DNA from: VXRJ01 sp965246995
GTDB lineage: Bacteria; Acidobacteriota; Vicinamibacteria; Vicinamibacterales; UBA8438
Length of the DNA: 64,000 bases
NCBI GenBank assembly: GCA_965246995.1
Contig: OZ252008.1
Location: forward strand, 2,480,001-2,544,000
Direction of reading: 5' to 3'
The notes under the pieces: model-generated
Told to the model about the DNA's origin: nothing
The model's database searches: none
The model's input: only the letters and a program-made list of their open reading frames with translations
Translations under genes and position numbers: made by a program
In this document: positions 9,009-16,663 of the stretch, one piece after another
How the letters are laid out: every line of letters begins with the position of its first letter
Position numbering within the stretch: the first letter of the stretch is position 1

Positions 9009-9187
9009 GAGCCCGTGGTGAAACCTCCGCTACATTCGAGCGGCGATGCATCCCGCCTGAACGGCGTTGCTCCTCGGACTGCGTCAGTCCGCGGTCGAGA
9101 TATGGCCAATAAGCTCCCTCGTCGCGCCTTGTCAGCCGGGCGCCGCACCGCTCTCGGTGCTACGCGGGGTTTCACCACGGGCTCCTA
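9006..9187 (+). repeat. Foldback (MITE-like) element with 20-bp perfect terminal inverted repeats
   Basis: The 20 bases at 9006-9025 are the exact reverse complement of 9168-9187. Beyond the perfect arms the similarity continues imperfectly (CCGCTAC against GTAGC-type sequence, then CGAG), so much of the 182-bp segment can fold on itself. The interior holds small perfect hairpins (CGGACT/AGTCCG near 9076-9092 and GCACCG/CGGTGC near 9145-9160). There is no coding capacity and no clear target duplication. The left arm supplies the stop codon of the preceding gene. It could be a non-autonomous transposable element or a structured transcript. I see no second copy in this window. Confidence 0.7.
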
Positions 9188-9247
9188 AGCCCGCGAGGGA
9201 CGCTCCCGGGCGGTTCCTTGTCTGCCTTGCGTCGATACCGGGAGCGC

Positions 9248-9277
9248 TTGGCGGGTTCTGTCACACCATGGTACGCT
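9248..9277 (+). promoter_or_regulatory. Candidate promoter of the lytic transglycosylase gene
   Basis: TTGGCG (9248-9253) is followed after 18 bases by TACGCT (9272-9277). The ATG at 9286 is only eight bases beyond the -10, so the mRNA would be leaderless or nearly so. Confidence 0.4.
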
Positions 9278-9285
9278 CTCTAGTT

Positions 9286-9981
9286 ATGCCTAACCGGAAA
9301 GGACTGCTGGTGGGGTGCGCCTGCTGCGCGGCCGCGCTGGCGGTCTGGCCGAGCCAGACGGCGGAGGCCCCTGCCGCCGCCGAGCGGGTGATTTTCGCCA
9401 GCGGAAAGGTATTGGCAACTACCGGTCGCGCTACAACTGGAGATGCGCTGGTGCTCCAGCTCCGTGATGGTGGAGAGTTGGCGGTCGCCCCAACCCTGAT
9501 TGACCGGATCGAGACCGACGCAGCGGGCGTGCCTCGTCTGGACGAGACGACTACCGTGGTCGGACCCGCACTTCCGGCACGTCCCTACGCCGAGATCGTC
9601 GCGGCCGCTTCCACGCGGCACGGCGTCGATCCGCTATTGCTGCATGCGGTGATCGAGACGGAGTCGGCATATCGGGCGGATGCCACGTCTACCCAGGGTG
9701 CGGTCGGCCTGATGCAATTGATGCCGGCCACCGCGGCGCGTTTCGGACTGGATGATCCGTACGACCCGGCAGGCAACATAGATGCCGGGACCCGCTACCT
9801 CCGGAGCCTGCTGGACGAGTTCGGTACTCGCGGCGCGCTCGCTGCCTATAACGCAGGGGAGGGGACGGTACGCCACTTCAACGGCATGCCGCCGTACCCT
9901 CAGACCCGCCGCTACGTCGGACGTATACTCGCCCTGGTCGATGCGCACCGGGATGCCGCGCCCGACGCCGCCGCAAATTAG
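9286..9981 (+). CDS. SLT-domain lytic transglycosylase
   Basis: This is a predicted exported murein lytic transglycosylase of 231 aa. A signal-like N-terminus (about 5-28, ending near SQTAEA) precedes a small beta-rich region (32-92). The catalytic SLT domain starts near residue 100. The catalytic glutamate is E126 in ETESAYR; GLMQLMPATA (141-150) and AAYNAGEG (187-194) are the other family signatures. The frame is open upstream to 9067, but that extension runs through the foldback element and lacks coding character, so I chose the ATG at 9286. It is monocistronic, with the pilus-type operon starting about 100 bases downstream. Confidence 0.92.
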   Translation: MPNRKGLLVGCACCAAALAVWPSQTAEAPAAAERVIFASGKVLATTGRATTGDALVLQLRDGGELAVAPTLIDRIETDAAGVPRLDETTTVVGPALPARPYAEIVAAASTRHGVDPLLLHAVIETESAYRADATSTQGAVGLMQLMPATAARFGLDDPYDPAGNIDAGTRYLRSLLDEFGTRGALAAYNAGEGTVRHFNGMPPYPQTRRYVGRILALVDAHRDAAPDAAAN

Positions 9982-10079
9982 CGTCGGCCCGGTTGTCGCT
10001 GCATCCACCGCCTGCCGATAGTCTGTTGAGAGAGGTCGCCGCCGCGCCGGGCATGATCCGGTCGGCCGCGGCATGAGGG

Positions 10080-11306
10080 ATGGAGTTCCGCTGCCGATTG
10101 GGAACCGCCGACGGCCGGATTCTGGAACGCGTCCGTGCCGCCGAAAGCGAGGCGCGGCTGCGCGCCGACCTGGAGCTAGAGGGGCTTTATATCTTCTCGC
10201 TCCGTCGCATGGGCGCTTTCGGGTGGCCGGATCGACTGATCCCGTCAGGCCGGGGTCCTCGTTTGGGGCGCCGCCGGCCCGGCACCCGTGAATTCACCGT
10301 CTTCAATCAGGAATTGGCGATCCTGCTCCATGCCGGTATGCCACTCGTGCAGTCCCTCGATATTCTGCGCCAACGGATTGAGGCACCGGCGCTGAAGGCG
10401 ATTCTGGACGACGTTCACGAGCAGGTGCAGGGAGGTGCGGCGCTATCGGAAGCGTTCGCGAGCCACGGCGACCTGGTGCCGGGCGTCTACACGGCTGCGG
10501 TCCTGGCTGGTGAACAGAGCGGCAGTCTGGAAGCAACGCTCCGGCGCTATGTGGACTATGCGCGCGTGATCAGCGGCGTGCGCCGCCGGACGCTGTCGGC
10601 GCTGATCTACCCGGCGATTCTGCTGACGCTCTCGGCCGCGGTGGTGACGATCATCATGCTGCGGGTCGTCCCCGAATTCACCCGCTTCTACGAGGGGATG
10701 GGTGCGGCGTTGCCGCTGGCGACGCGCCTGCTGACCGGCGTCTCCACGTTCGCAGTCAGCTACGCCTGGATGATTCTGTTCGCGGGAGCCGCCATGGCGG
10801 CTGGCATTTGGACCTGGGTGCGTCAGCCCGGACGGAGCGCCCAACTCGACCGCTTGTTGCTCCGCGTGCCGTTCGCCGGCGGCGTGGCGACGAAGTTCGC
10901 GGTGTCGCAGATGGCGCGGACACTGGCAACGCTGCTCGGCGGCGGCATCCCGCTGGTGCAGGCGCTTGACGTCACGGCGCGGGCGGTGGGAAACCGTCAC
11001 ATCGCGCAACAGCTCGACGCTGTCGCGCGCAGTGTCCGCGAGGGGCAACCACTTGCCGCATCGATGGACGCGCGTGGTACGTTCCCGACTGTCGCCGTCG
11101 AAATGGTGGAAGTGGGGGAGTCGACCGGCGCGTTGGGAGAGATGCTGAACGCGGTAGCTGATTTCTTCGACGAGGAAATCGAAACGACGCTCGCCCGGTT
11201 CCTGACGTTGGTCGAGCCGGTGTTGCTGGTGGTGATGGGCATCGTCATCGCGGGCCTGCTGCTGGCGTTGTACATGCCGTTGTTGCAGTTGGGAACGATT
11301 GTCTGA
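10080..11306 (+). CDS. Type II secretion / type IV pilus inner-membrane platform protein (GspF/PilC)
   Basis: The 408-aa polytopic protein carries two copies of the T2SSF domain (about 70-195 and 275-395) with membrane segments near 170-195, 220-245 and 375-400. It forms the inner-membrane platform on which the assembly ATPase acts. Conserved signatures include FNQELAILLHAG in the first repeat and VEMVEVGESTGALGEML in the second. A GAGGG lies just before the ATG. It is the first gene of an eight-gene operon; its TGA overlaps the ATG of the ATPase gene (TGATG). Confidence 0.93.
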   Translation: MEFRCRLGTADGRILERVRAAESEARLRADLELEGLYIFSLRRMGAFGWPDRLIPSGRGPRLGRRRPGTREFTVFNQELAILLHAGMPLVQSLDILRQRIEAPALKAILDDVHEQVQGGAALSEAFASHGDLVPGVYTAAVLAGEQSGSLEATLRRYVDYARVISGVRRRTLSALIYPAILLTLSAAVVTIIMLRVVPEFTRFYEGMGAALPLATRLLTGVSTFAVSYAWMILFAGAAMAAGIWTWVRQPGRSAQLDRLLLRVPFAGGVATKFAVSQMARTLATLLGGGIPLVQALDVTARAVGNRHIAQQLDAVARSVREGQPLAASMDARGTFPTVAVEMVEVGESTGALGEMLNAVADFFDEEIETTLARFLTLVEPVLLVVMGIVIAGLLLALYMPLLQLGTIV

Positions 11307-12940
11307 TGGCCGAGACTGACGCGGTAACGAACGGCGCGCCTGCGGATGCGACCGTGGACGTTGTGGCCGAGGAGACGCGCGCCCGCGAACTGGCGGCGCG
11401 CTACCGGCTCGATTACGTCGACATGGCGGAGTTTGTTATCGATCAGGAACTGCTGCGGTCGATTCCCGCAGACCTGATGCTTCGCTACCGCTTCGTTCCG
11501 CGACGTCGTAGCAGCGAGGCGCTCGAGATCGTCGTCTCGGATCCGACCGACTTGCCGATGATCGACGAACTTGCGCTGCTGCTCCGCACACCGATCACCG
11601 TAACGGTCGGCACGCCGTCCGCGATCGACGTGATCCTGACCCGCAGCGAGAGTTCACAGCGCGTTCTCGATGAAGCAACCGAGGATTTCGGTCTGCAGCT
11701 GCTCCATGATGATGACGGCGGCGACGAGGCGCTGACCGTCGAGCGACTCACCAGCGACATCTCACCGGTAATCAAGCTGGTCGATTCGATCATCTATACG
11801 GCAATCCAGCGGCGCGCGAGCGATATCCATGTCGAGACGCAGGATGACGCGGTGCATGTGAAGTACCGGATCGACGGTGTCCTGCAACCGGCGATGCGGC
11901 CGATAGACCGGCAGTTTCATGGTGCCGTCCTCTCCCGTATCAAGGTGATGGCGGAGCTCGACATTGCCGAGAAACGCGTGCCACAAGACGGGCGTTTCAA
12001 GCTGAAGATGCCTGGCAAGACCATCGACTTCCGGGTCTCGATCATGCCGAGCCTTCATGGCGAGGACGCCGTGATCCGCATCCTGGACAAGACGTCACTC
12101 AGCGAGCAGTTTCGCGAACTCCGCCTGGACATCCTCGGCTTCCCGCCAGACCTGCTCCAGCGGTTCCGCCGTGCGATCGCGGAGCCCTATGGCATGGTGC
12201 TGGTGACCGGCCCGACCGGCAGCGGCAAGACGACCACACTCTATGCGGCACTCTCGGAGATAGCGTCGCCGGAAGACAAGATCGTCACCATCGAGGACCC
12301 CGTCGAGTACCAGCTCAAGGGGATCACGCAGATCCCGATCAACGAGCGGAAGGGGCTGACGTTCGCGCGAGGTCTGCGGTCGATACTGCGGCACGACCCG
12401 GACAAGATCATGGTGGGCGAGATTCGGGATCCGGAGACGGCGCAAATCGCGATTCAGTCCGCGCTGACCGGTCACCTGGTATTCACGACGGTACATGCGA
12501 ACAGCGTGATCGACGTGCTGGGCCGCTTCCTCAACATGGGTGCCGAGCCTTACCAGTTCGTCTCGGCACTCAACTGCGTCCTGGCCCAGCGACTGGTGCG
12601 CACCGTCTGCCGCGACTGCCGCCGGCCGGTGGTGCTATCCGACGCCGAGCTTCGCGAGTCTGCAATCGATCCGGCCGCTGCCGCAGGACACACCCCGTAC
12701 GAGGGCGCGGGTTGCATCGAGTGCGGGGGGACCGGTTACCGGGGTCGTACCGCGATTGGTGAACTGCTGGATCTGACGGACGATCTGCGCGAGATGATCC
12801 TGGCGCGGCGCCCGACTTCGGAGATCAAGGCAGCGGCCTACGCGAGCGGGATGTGCTTCCTGCGCGAGTCGGCGGTGGAGCAGGTATTTGCGGGCCGGAC
12901 GACCCTTCGCGAGATCAACAAGGTGACTTTCGTTGCCTGA
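11306..12940 (+). CDS. Type II secretion / type IV pilus assembly ATPase (GspE/PilB)
   Basis: The 544-aa hexameric ATPase powers pseudopilus or pilus extension. An N-terminal MshEN/T2SSE-N-like domain (about 20-130) precedes the ATPase core. Walker A (GPTGSGKTT) is near residues 301-310, with the Asp box around IEDPVEYQL and Walker B/His box at VGEIRDPETAQIA and TTVHAN. A tetracysteine zinc motif (CRDC near 434, CIEC near 470) marks it as an extension ATPase (GspE/PilB) rather than the retraction ATPase PilT. It is translationally coupled to the platform gene upstream and the PilM-like gene downstream. Confidence 0.95.
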   Translation: MAETDAVTNGAPADATVDVVAEETRARELAARYRLDYVDMAEFVIDQELLRSIPADLMLRYRFVPRRRSSEALEIVVSDPTDLPMIDELALLLRTPITVTVGTPSAIDVILTRSESSQRVLDEATEDFGLQLLHDDDGGDEALTVERLTSDISPVIKLVDSIIYTAIQRRASDIHVETQDDAVHVKYRIDGVLQPAMRPIDRQFHGAVLSRIKVMAELDIAEKRVPQDGRFKLKMPGKTIDFRVSIMPSLHGEDAVIRILDKTSLSEQFRELRLDILGFPPDLLQRFRRAIAEPYGMVLVTGPTGSGKTTTLYAALSEIASPEDKIVTIEDPVEYQLKGITQIPINERKGLTFARGLRSILRHDPDKIMVGEIRDPETAQIAIQSALTGHLVFTTVHANSVIDVLGRFLNMGAEPYQFVSALNCVLAQRLVRTVCRDCRRPVVLSDAELRESAIDPAAAAGHTPYEGAGCIECGGTGYRGRTAIGELLDLTDDLREMILARRPTSEIKAAAYASGMCFLRESAVEQVFAGRTTLREINKVTFVA

Positions 12941-13910
12941 GATGGGTGTGCTGGGCCGGGCGCTGGGGTCGCTGGTCGCGTCGCCGGGGCCATCCTCGGC
13001 CGTGTCCATCGCCGCGGACCATGTCGCGGTCGTGCAACTGGCGGGAGGCGGCAGTGCCCCGGAACTGGCGGGGTACGCGCGTGTCGGTCTGCCGGAAGGC
13101 GTGGTCACGCCGGCGATCAACGGTCAGAACATCCAGGATGCGTACTCGGTAACGCAGGCGGTCGACGAGGCACTCGGGCAGTTGCCGCGCCGGCCGACCC
13201 GAGTCGCCCTGGTGATACCGGACGGGGCGGCGAAGATTTCCATCGTCCATTTCGACCAACTCCCCGCGCGGGCGGCTGATCTCGACGAGCTGATCCGCTG
13301 GCAGGTGCGGAGTTCGGCGCCGTTCCGCCTGGACGAGGCGCAGCTCGCCTGGACACCAGGTGTTCGCCGTGACGGGGGTGGGCAGTCGTTTGTCGTCGTG
13401 CTGGCTCGGCGCGACGTGGTGGCGGAGTACGAGGCGATCTGCGACGGCGCGACGGCACGCGCGGGCGTAGTCGATCTGGCCTGCATCAACCTCATCAACG
13501 CGGCACTGGCAGAGAGCGCGGACGACGATGGCGGTGATTGGCTGCTGGTGGAGACCGCCGCGGACGCGGGCTCGATCGCGGTCCTGCGGAGCGACCGGCT
13601 CCTTTTTTTCCGTCACATGCCGGCAGATGGTGGACGCCTGGAGGATCTGGTCCACCAGACGGCGATGTACTACGAGGATCGTCTTGGCGGCGGCGGTCTT
13701 TCGCGCGCGCTGATAGTGGGGGACGGCGAGATCGAAGCCGTGCTGGCGGAACGGTTGCCGGACCTTCCGGTCGAACGTCTTGCCGATCGCCTGGCGCCAC
13801 TGCTGGCGGATCGCGGCGCGGGCGGGAAAGCGCGACTCGACATGCTGGCGGCGCCTATCGGAATTCTGCTGCGCGATCGCGAGGTATCGGCGGAGACGAC
13901 GGCGGCTTAG
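12933..13910 (+). CDS. PilM-like actin-fold pilus assembly protein
   Basis: This 325-aa cytoplasmic protein is of the PilM/GspL-N class, with an ASKHA-like fold (AADHVAVVQL near the start, and a repeated phosphate-loop-like region further on). In type IV pili PilM links the ATPase platform to PilN/PilO. The frame allows a TTG at 12933, seven bases after AAGGTG, or an ATG at 12942 just beyond the ATPase stop. I list the longer form because its ribosome-site spacing is better, but either is possible. The sequence is weakly conserved, so position in the operon carries part of the assignment. Confidence 0.8.
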   Translation: MPEMGVLGRALGSLVASPGPSSAVSIAADHVAVVQLAGGGSAPELAGYARVGLPEGVVTPAINGQNIQDAYSVTQAVDEALGQLPRRPTRVALVIPDGAAKISIVHFDQLPARAADLDELIRWQVRSSAPFRLDEAQLAWTPGVRRDGGGQSFVVVLARRDVVAEYEAICDGATARAGVVDLACINLINAALAESADDDGGDWLLVETAADAGSIAVLRSDRLLFFRHMPADGGRLEDLVHQTAMYYEDRLGGGGLSRALIVGDGEIEAVLAERLPDLPVERLADRLAPLLADRGAGGKARLDMLAAPIGILLRDREVSAETTAA

Positions 13911-13929
13911 GAGTTAGCGGAACAGACCG

Positions 13930-14550
13930 ATGCTGACCACGAACCTGGCGACACGCCCCTTCTACAACGAGCGGGCAATCCACCTGGTACTGGCCGCAAT
14001 CGGTCTTGCCGGCATTCTTGTGCTGGCATTCGGCGCGGTGCGCCTGGTGGAACTCTCCCGGGCGACCGACCTGCTAACCCGTGAGGCGGAGTTGGCGGAA
14101 CGCGACGCCTCCGCGATCACAGGCCGAAGCACCGCGCTGGAGCAGGACCTCGCGGGGGAGCAGGTCGAGGCGCTTACTTCGGCGGCAGCGGAGGTCGACC
14201 GGTTGATTGCGCGGCGCAGCTTTTCCTGGACCGCGTTCTTCGATCTGATTGACGAGACGCTGCCGCCGGGCGTGATGCTGACGGCGATCCGCCCCGACGC
14301 AACGGCCAACGGTTTGGCGCTGGACCTGGGCGTAGTGGGGCGGGACGTGACGGAGATCGATGGATTCATCGAACGGCTGGAGGCGACCGGCGCGTTCGTG
14401 GACGTGCTGGCCCGACAGGCGGAACTGGCGGAGAACGGAACATACCGGGCGCAGGTGCGCGGGCGCGTTACCCCGGACGCGGCCGAGACGGCGGCGGATA
14501 GTGCGGCCGAGACGCATAGCGAGGACGTTGAAGCGGAGGGTCGGTCATGA
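13930..14550 (+). CDS. PilN-like inner-membrane protein
   Basis: The 206-aa bitopic protein has a short cytoplasmic tail (NLATRPFYNERAI, close to the PilN motif that binds PilM), one membrane helix (about 18-40), a coiled-coil stretch (45-95) and a small periplasmic ferredoxin-like domain. The C-terminus is a low-complexity Ala/Glu tail. It lies between the PilM-like and PilO-like genes and overlaps the latter by four bases (ATGA). The FYNER motif and gene order support PilN over GspL. Confidence 0.82.
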   Translation: MLTTNLATRPFYNERAIHLVLAAIGLAGILVLAFGAVRLVELSRATDLLTREAELAERDASAITGRSTALEQDLAGEQVEALTSAAAEVDRLIARRSFSWTAFFDLIDETLPPGVMLTAIRPDATANGLALDLGVVGRDVTEIDGFIERLEATGAFVDVLARQAELAENGTYRAQVRGRVTPDAAETAADSAAETHSEDVEAEGRS

Positions 14551-15164
14551 CCGGTTCAGCCTGGTCTCTTGCGGCCCGTATCCTGGCGGAGAAGCGGGTA
14601 GTCGTGTCGGCGGTGGCAATCGTGCTGGCGGTCGACGCCGGATTGTGGGCATTTGCGGTCTATCCCTGGACCTTGAAGCTGGCGAACGCCGAGCGGCGCG
14701 CGTCGATGGCGTCGGCGGCACTCCAGACGGCGGAGCAGCGGCTCTTGAGCAGCGGGGCGGCGTCCGACGACCTGACCCAGGTCGACACGAACCTCCAGGT
14801 GTTTCGGCGCACCCTGCTTTCCCCTGACCTGGCGGGCGCCCGGTCGATCGCGTTCGCGCGGCTGGCGTCGCTGGTCGGCGAACATGGCCTGGTGATGGAG
14901 CGTCGCGCGTCGGATGCCGACACCGACGAGGAGAGCAACCTCGAGCGTTTGCGTGTCTCGATGGTGGTGCGGGGCGCCTACCGCGACCTTCGGCAGTTCA
15001 TTGCGGCGGTGGAGGGTTTGCCCGACTTCCTGGTGATCGAAGAGATCCTGCTGAGCGGTGGCGAGGATGCGGACGGGATGCAGGTGCTGACGCTCGGTCT
15101 GGCGACGTACTACTGGAACGGTCTGGTGGCGGGGAGCGACGATGCGGCTCGCGAGGAACCGTAA
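14547..15164 (+). CDS. PilO-like inner-membrane protein
   Basis: The 205-aa protein has a membrane helix (about 18-40), a coiled coil (45-85) and a periplasmic domain with the PilO-type layout, including RGAYRDLRQFIAAVEGLPDF near 140-160. It would heterodimerise with the PilN-like protein and connect the inner-membrane machinery to the secretin. It overlaps PilN by four bases, and its 3' end overlaps the first pseudopilin gene by 23 bases. No PilP or secretin gene follows. Confidence 0.8.
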   Translation: MTGSAWSLAARILAEKRVVVSAVAIVLAVDAGLWAFAVYPWTLKLANAERRASMASAALQTAEQRLLSSGAASDDLTQVDTNLQVFRRTLLSPDLAGARSIAFARLASLVGEHGLVMERRASDADTDEESNLERLRVSMVVRGAYRDLRQFIAAVEGLPDFLVIEEILLSGGEDADGMQVLTLGLATYYWNGLVAGSDDAAREEP

Positions 15165-15624
15165 CGAGCGCGGCTACTCGTTTGTCGAGCTGCTGATCGT
15201 CAGCGTCATCCTGCTGATTCTTGCATCGGCGGCAGCACCGCTGGCCCGCGTTACGGTACAGCGGCAGCGTGAGACCGAGTTGCGTCGTGCGCTGCGCGAA
15301 GTGCGCATCGCCATCGACAACTACAAGGATGCGATCGACCTTGGTGTGATCGCCGGTGCCGACGTCGATCCGCAAGACCAGGGATATCCGCCCGATCTTC
15401 AAACGCTTGTCAACGGGGTCAAGCCGGTTGACGAGAACGCGGGCGAAGTAATCCGGTTTCTCCGTCGTATCCCGATCGATCCGATGACGCGCGCGGCGGA
15501 CTGGGGGCTCCGGTCGTACCAGGACGCTCCGGACACGGTCCGCTGGGGCGGTGAAAACGTTTACGACGTCTATTCCCGTGCGCCCGGCATGGCGCTCGAC
15601 GGGACCCGGTATCGCGACTGGTGA
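15142..15624 (+). CDS. Major pseudopilin-like protein (GspG type)
   Basis: This 160-aa type IV prepilin-like protein has a short basic leader and the processing site RG/YSFVELL, with the conserved Glu at +5, followed by a hydrophobic helix. The soluble part has the GspG-like elements (DNYKDAIDLG, GYPPDLQTLVNGV, RIPIDPMT) and ends with DGTRYRDW. It would be cleaved by a prepilin peptidase, which is not in this window, and assembled by the operon's ATPase. It is the first of three consecutive pseudopilin genes. Confidence 0.9.
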   Translation: MRLARNRNERGYSFVELLIVSVILLILASAAAPLARVTVQRQRETELRRALREVRIAIDNYKDAIDLGVIAGADVDPQDQGYPPDLQTLVNGVKPVDENAGEVIRFLRRIPIDPMTRAADWGLRSYQDAPDTVRWGGENVYDVYSRAPGMALDGTRYRDW

Positions 15625-15634
15625 CGGCGGAACC

Positions 15635-16036
15635 ATGAGGGTGCATCGAGCGGACCGTGAGCACGGCTGGACGCTGATCGAGTTGACCATCGTCATCTCG
15701 CTCATCACGGTACTGTCGACTATCGCCCTGGTCGGTTACCAGAGCGCGGTCACCCGTTCGCGAGAGGCGGTGCTGAAGGAGGATCTCTTTCGGATGCGCG
15801 ACGCGGTCGATCAGTACTACGCTGATCTGGGTGCCTACCCGGCAGCGCTCGAATCGCTTGCGAGTGCCGGTTATCTGCGCGCGATCCCGGTCGATCCGTT
15901 TACCGGGACGACCGACACCTGGCAGGTGGAGTATGCCGCTTCCGACCCCGCCGATCCGTTTGCGCGGGGGGTCTATGACGTCAGAAGCGGATCGGAGAGG
16001 GTAGCGCTCGATGGAACCAGCTATGCGGAGTGGTAG
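15635..16036 (+). CDS. Pseudopilin-like protein 2
   Basis: The 133-aa protein has the prepilin leader MRVHRADREHG and cleavage site HG/WTLIELT, again with Glu at +5, and a hydrophobic helix. The body has YYADLGAYPAALESL and IPVDPFTG, as in GspG, and the C-terminus is DGTSYAEW, like its neighbour. The frame is open further upstream, but the ATG at 15635 directly precedes the leader and starts ten bases after the previous stop. Its 3' end overlaps the next gene by 26 bases. Confidence 0.88.
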   Translation: MRVHRADREHGWTLIELTIVISLITVLSTIALVGYQSAVTRSREAVLKEDLFRMRDAVDQYYADLGAYPAALESLASAGYLRAIPVDPFTGTTDTWQVEYAASDPADPFARGVYDVRSGSERVALDGTSYAEW

Positions 16037-16619
16037 CCGGAGCTGTTCCGCAGGGCATGCGGAGTTCGGCGCCGGCAACGGTCGCGCAGTGGACGCCGGC
16101 TTTGCGATGGCCGCCCTTCTGGTCAGCCTCGCCATCATGAGCATCCTGTTGGCGATGGCGCTCCCGGCCTGGCGGCATGCCGCTCAGCGCGAGCGCGAAG
16201 CCGAGCTGATCTTCCGCGGCGAACAGTACGCGCGCGCCATCATGCTCTATCAGCGCCAGACACCCGGGGCGTTTCCACCCGATCTGGAGACGCTTGTCGA
16301 AGGTCGCTTCCTCCGCCGCGCGTACCACGACCCGATGACTGAAGATGGCGCGTTCCGATTGATCCCGCAGTCGGAACTGGCGGCCCCAGGCGGGGGGTTG
16401 GCTGCAGGTCCCGAACGGATGGGTGGTGCGGAAGAGCCGGTGACGGAAAGCGTGGAGACGGCTGATGCTCCGGGCGGCGTTGAAGGGGGCGTCGCCGGAG
16501 TCGTCAGTCGGAGTACGGCGTTCTCCATTGCCCGGTACAACGGGGGTTCGCGCTACGACGAATGGCGGTTCCTCGTCAGCGAGCCGGAGGGAACCGACCC
16601 GCCCTCGCCCTCCCCGTAA
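16011..16619 (+). CDS. Pseudopilin-like protein 3, lacking the +5 glutamate
   Basis: This 202-aa protein has a polar N-terminus of about 29 residues, then AG/FAMAALLVSLAIMSILL, a prepilin-type helix in which +5 is alanine instead of glutamate. Minor pseudopilins of the GspK type also lack Glu5, so it may sit at the pilus tip. The body contains FPPDLETLVEGRFLRR and a YDEW motif echoing the C-termini of the two preceding pseudopilins, with a Gly/Glu-rich insertion between (about 125-165). It is the last gene of the operon. An in-frame ATG at 16023 is an alternative start. Confidence 0.8.
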   Translation: MEPAMRSGSRSCSAGHAEFGAGNGRAVDAGFAMAALLVSLAIMSILLAMALPAWRHAAQREREAELIFRGEQYARAIMLYQRQTPGAFPPDLETLVEGRFLRRAYHDPMTEDGAFRLIPQSELAAPGGGLAAGPERMGGAEEPVTESVETADAPGGVEGGVAGVVSRSTAFSIARYNGGSRYDEWRFLVSEPEGTDPPSPSP

Positions 16620-16663
16620 GCAGACCAATCGATCTGCTCCAATGGCGACGGGACGCCCGGGGG

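Noticed and set aside
9067..9285. N-terminal extension of the lytic transglycosylase
   Set aside because: The extension runs through the foldback repeat and the promoter-like hexamers, and the signal peptide begins at 9286.
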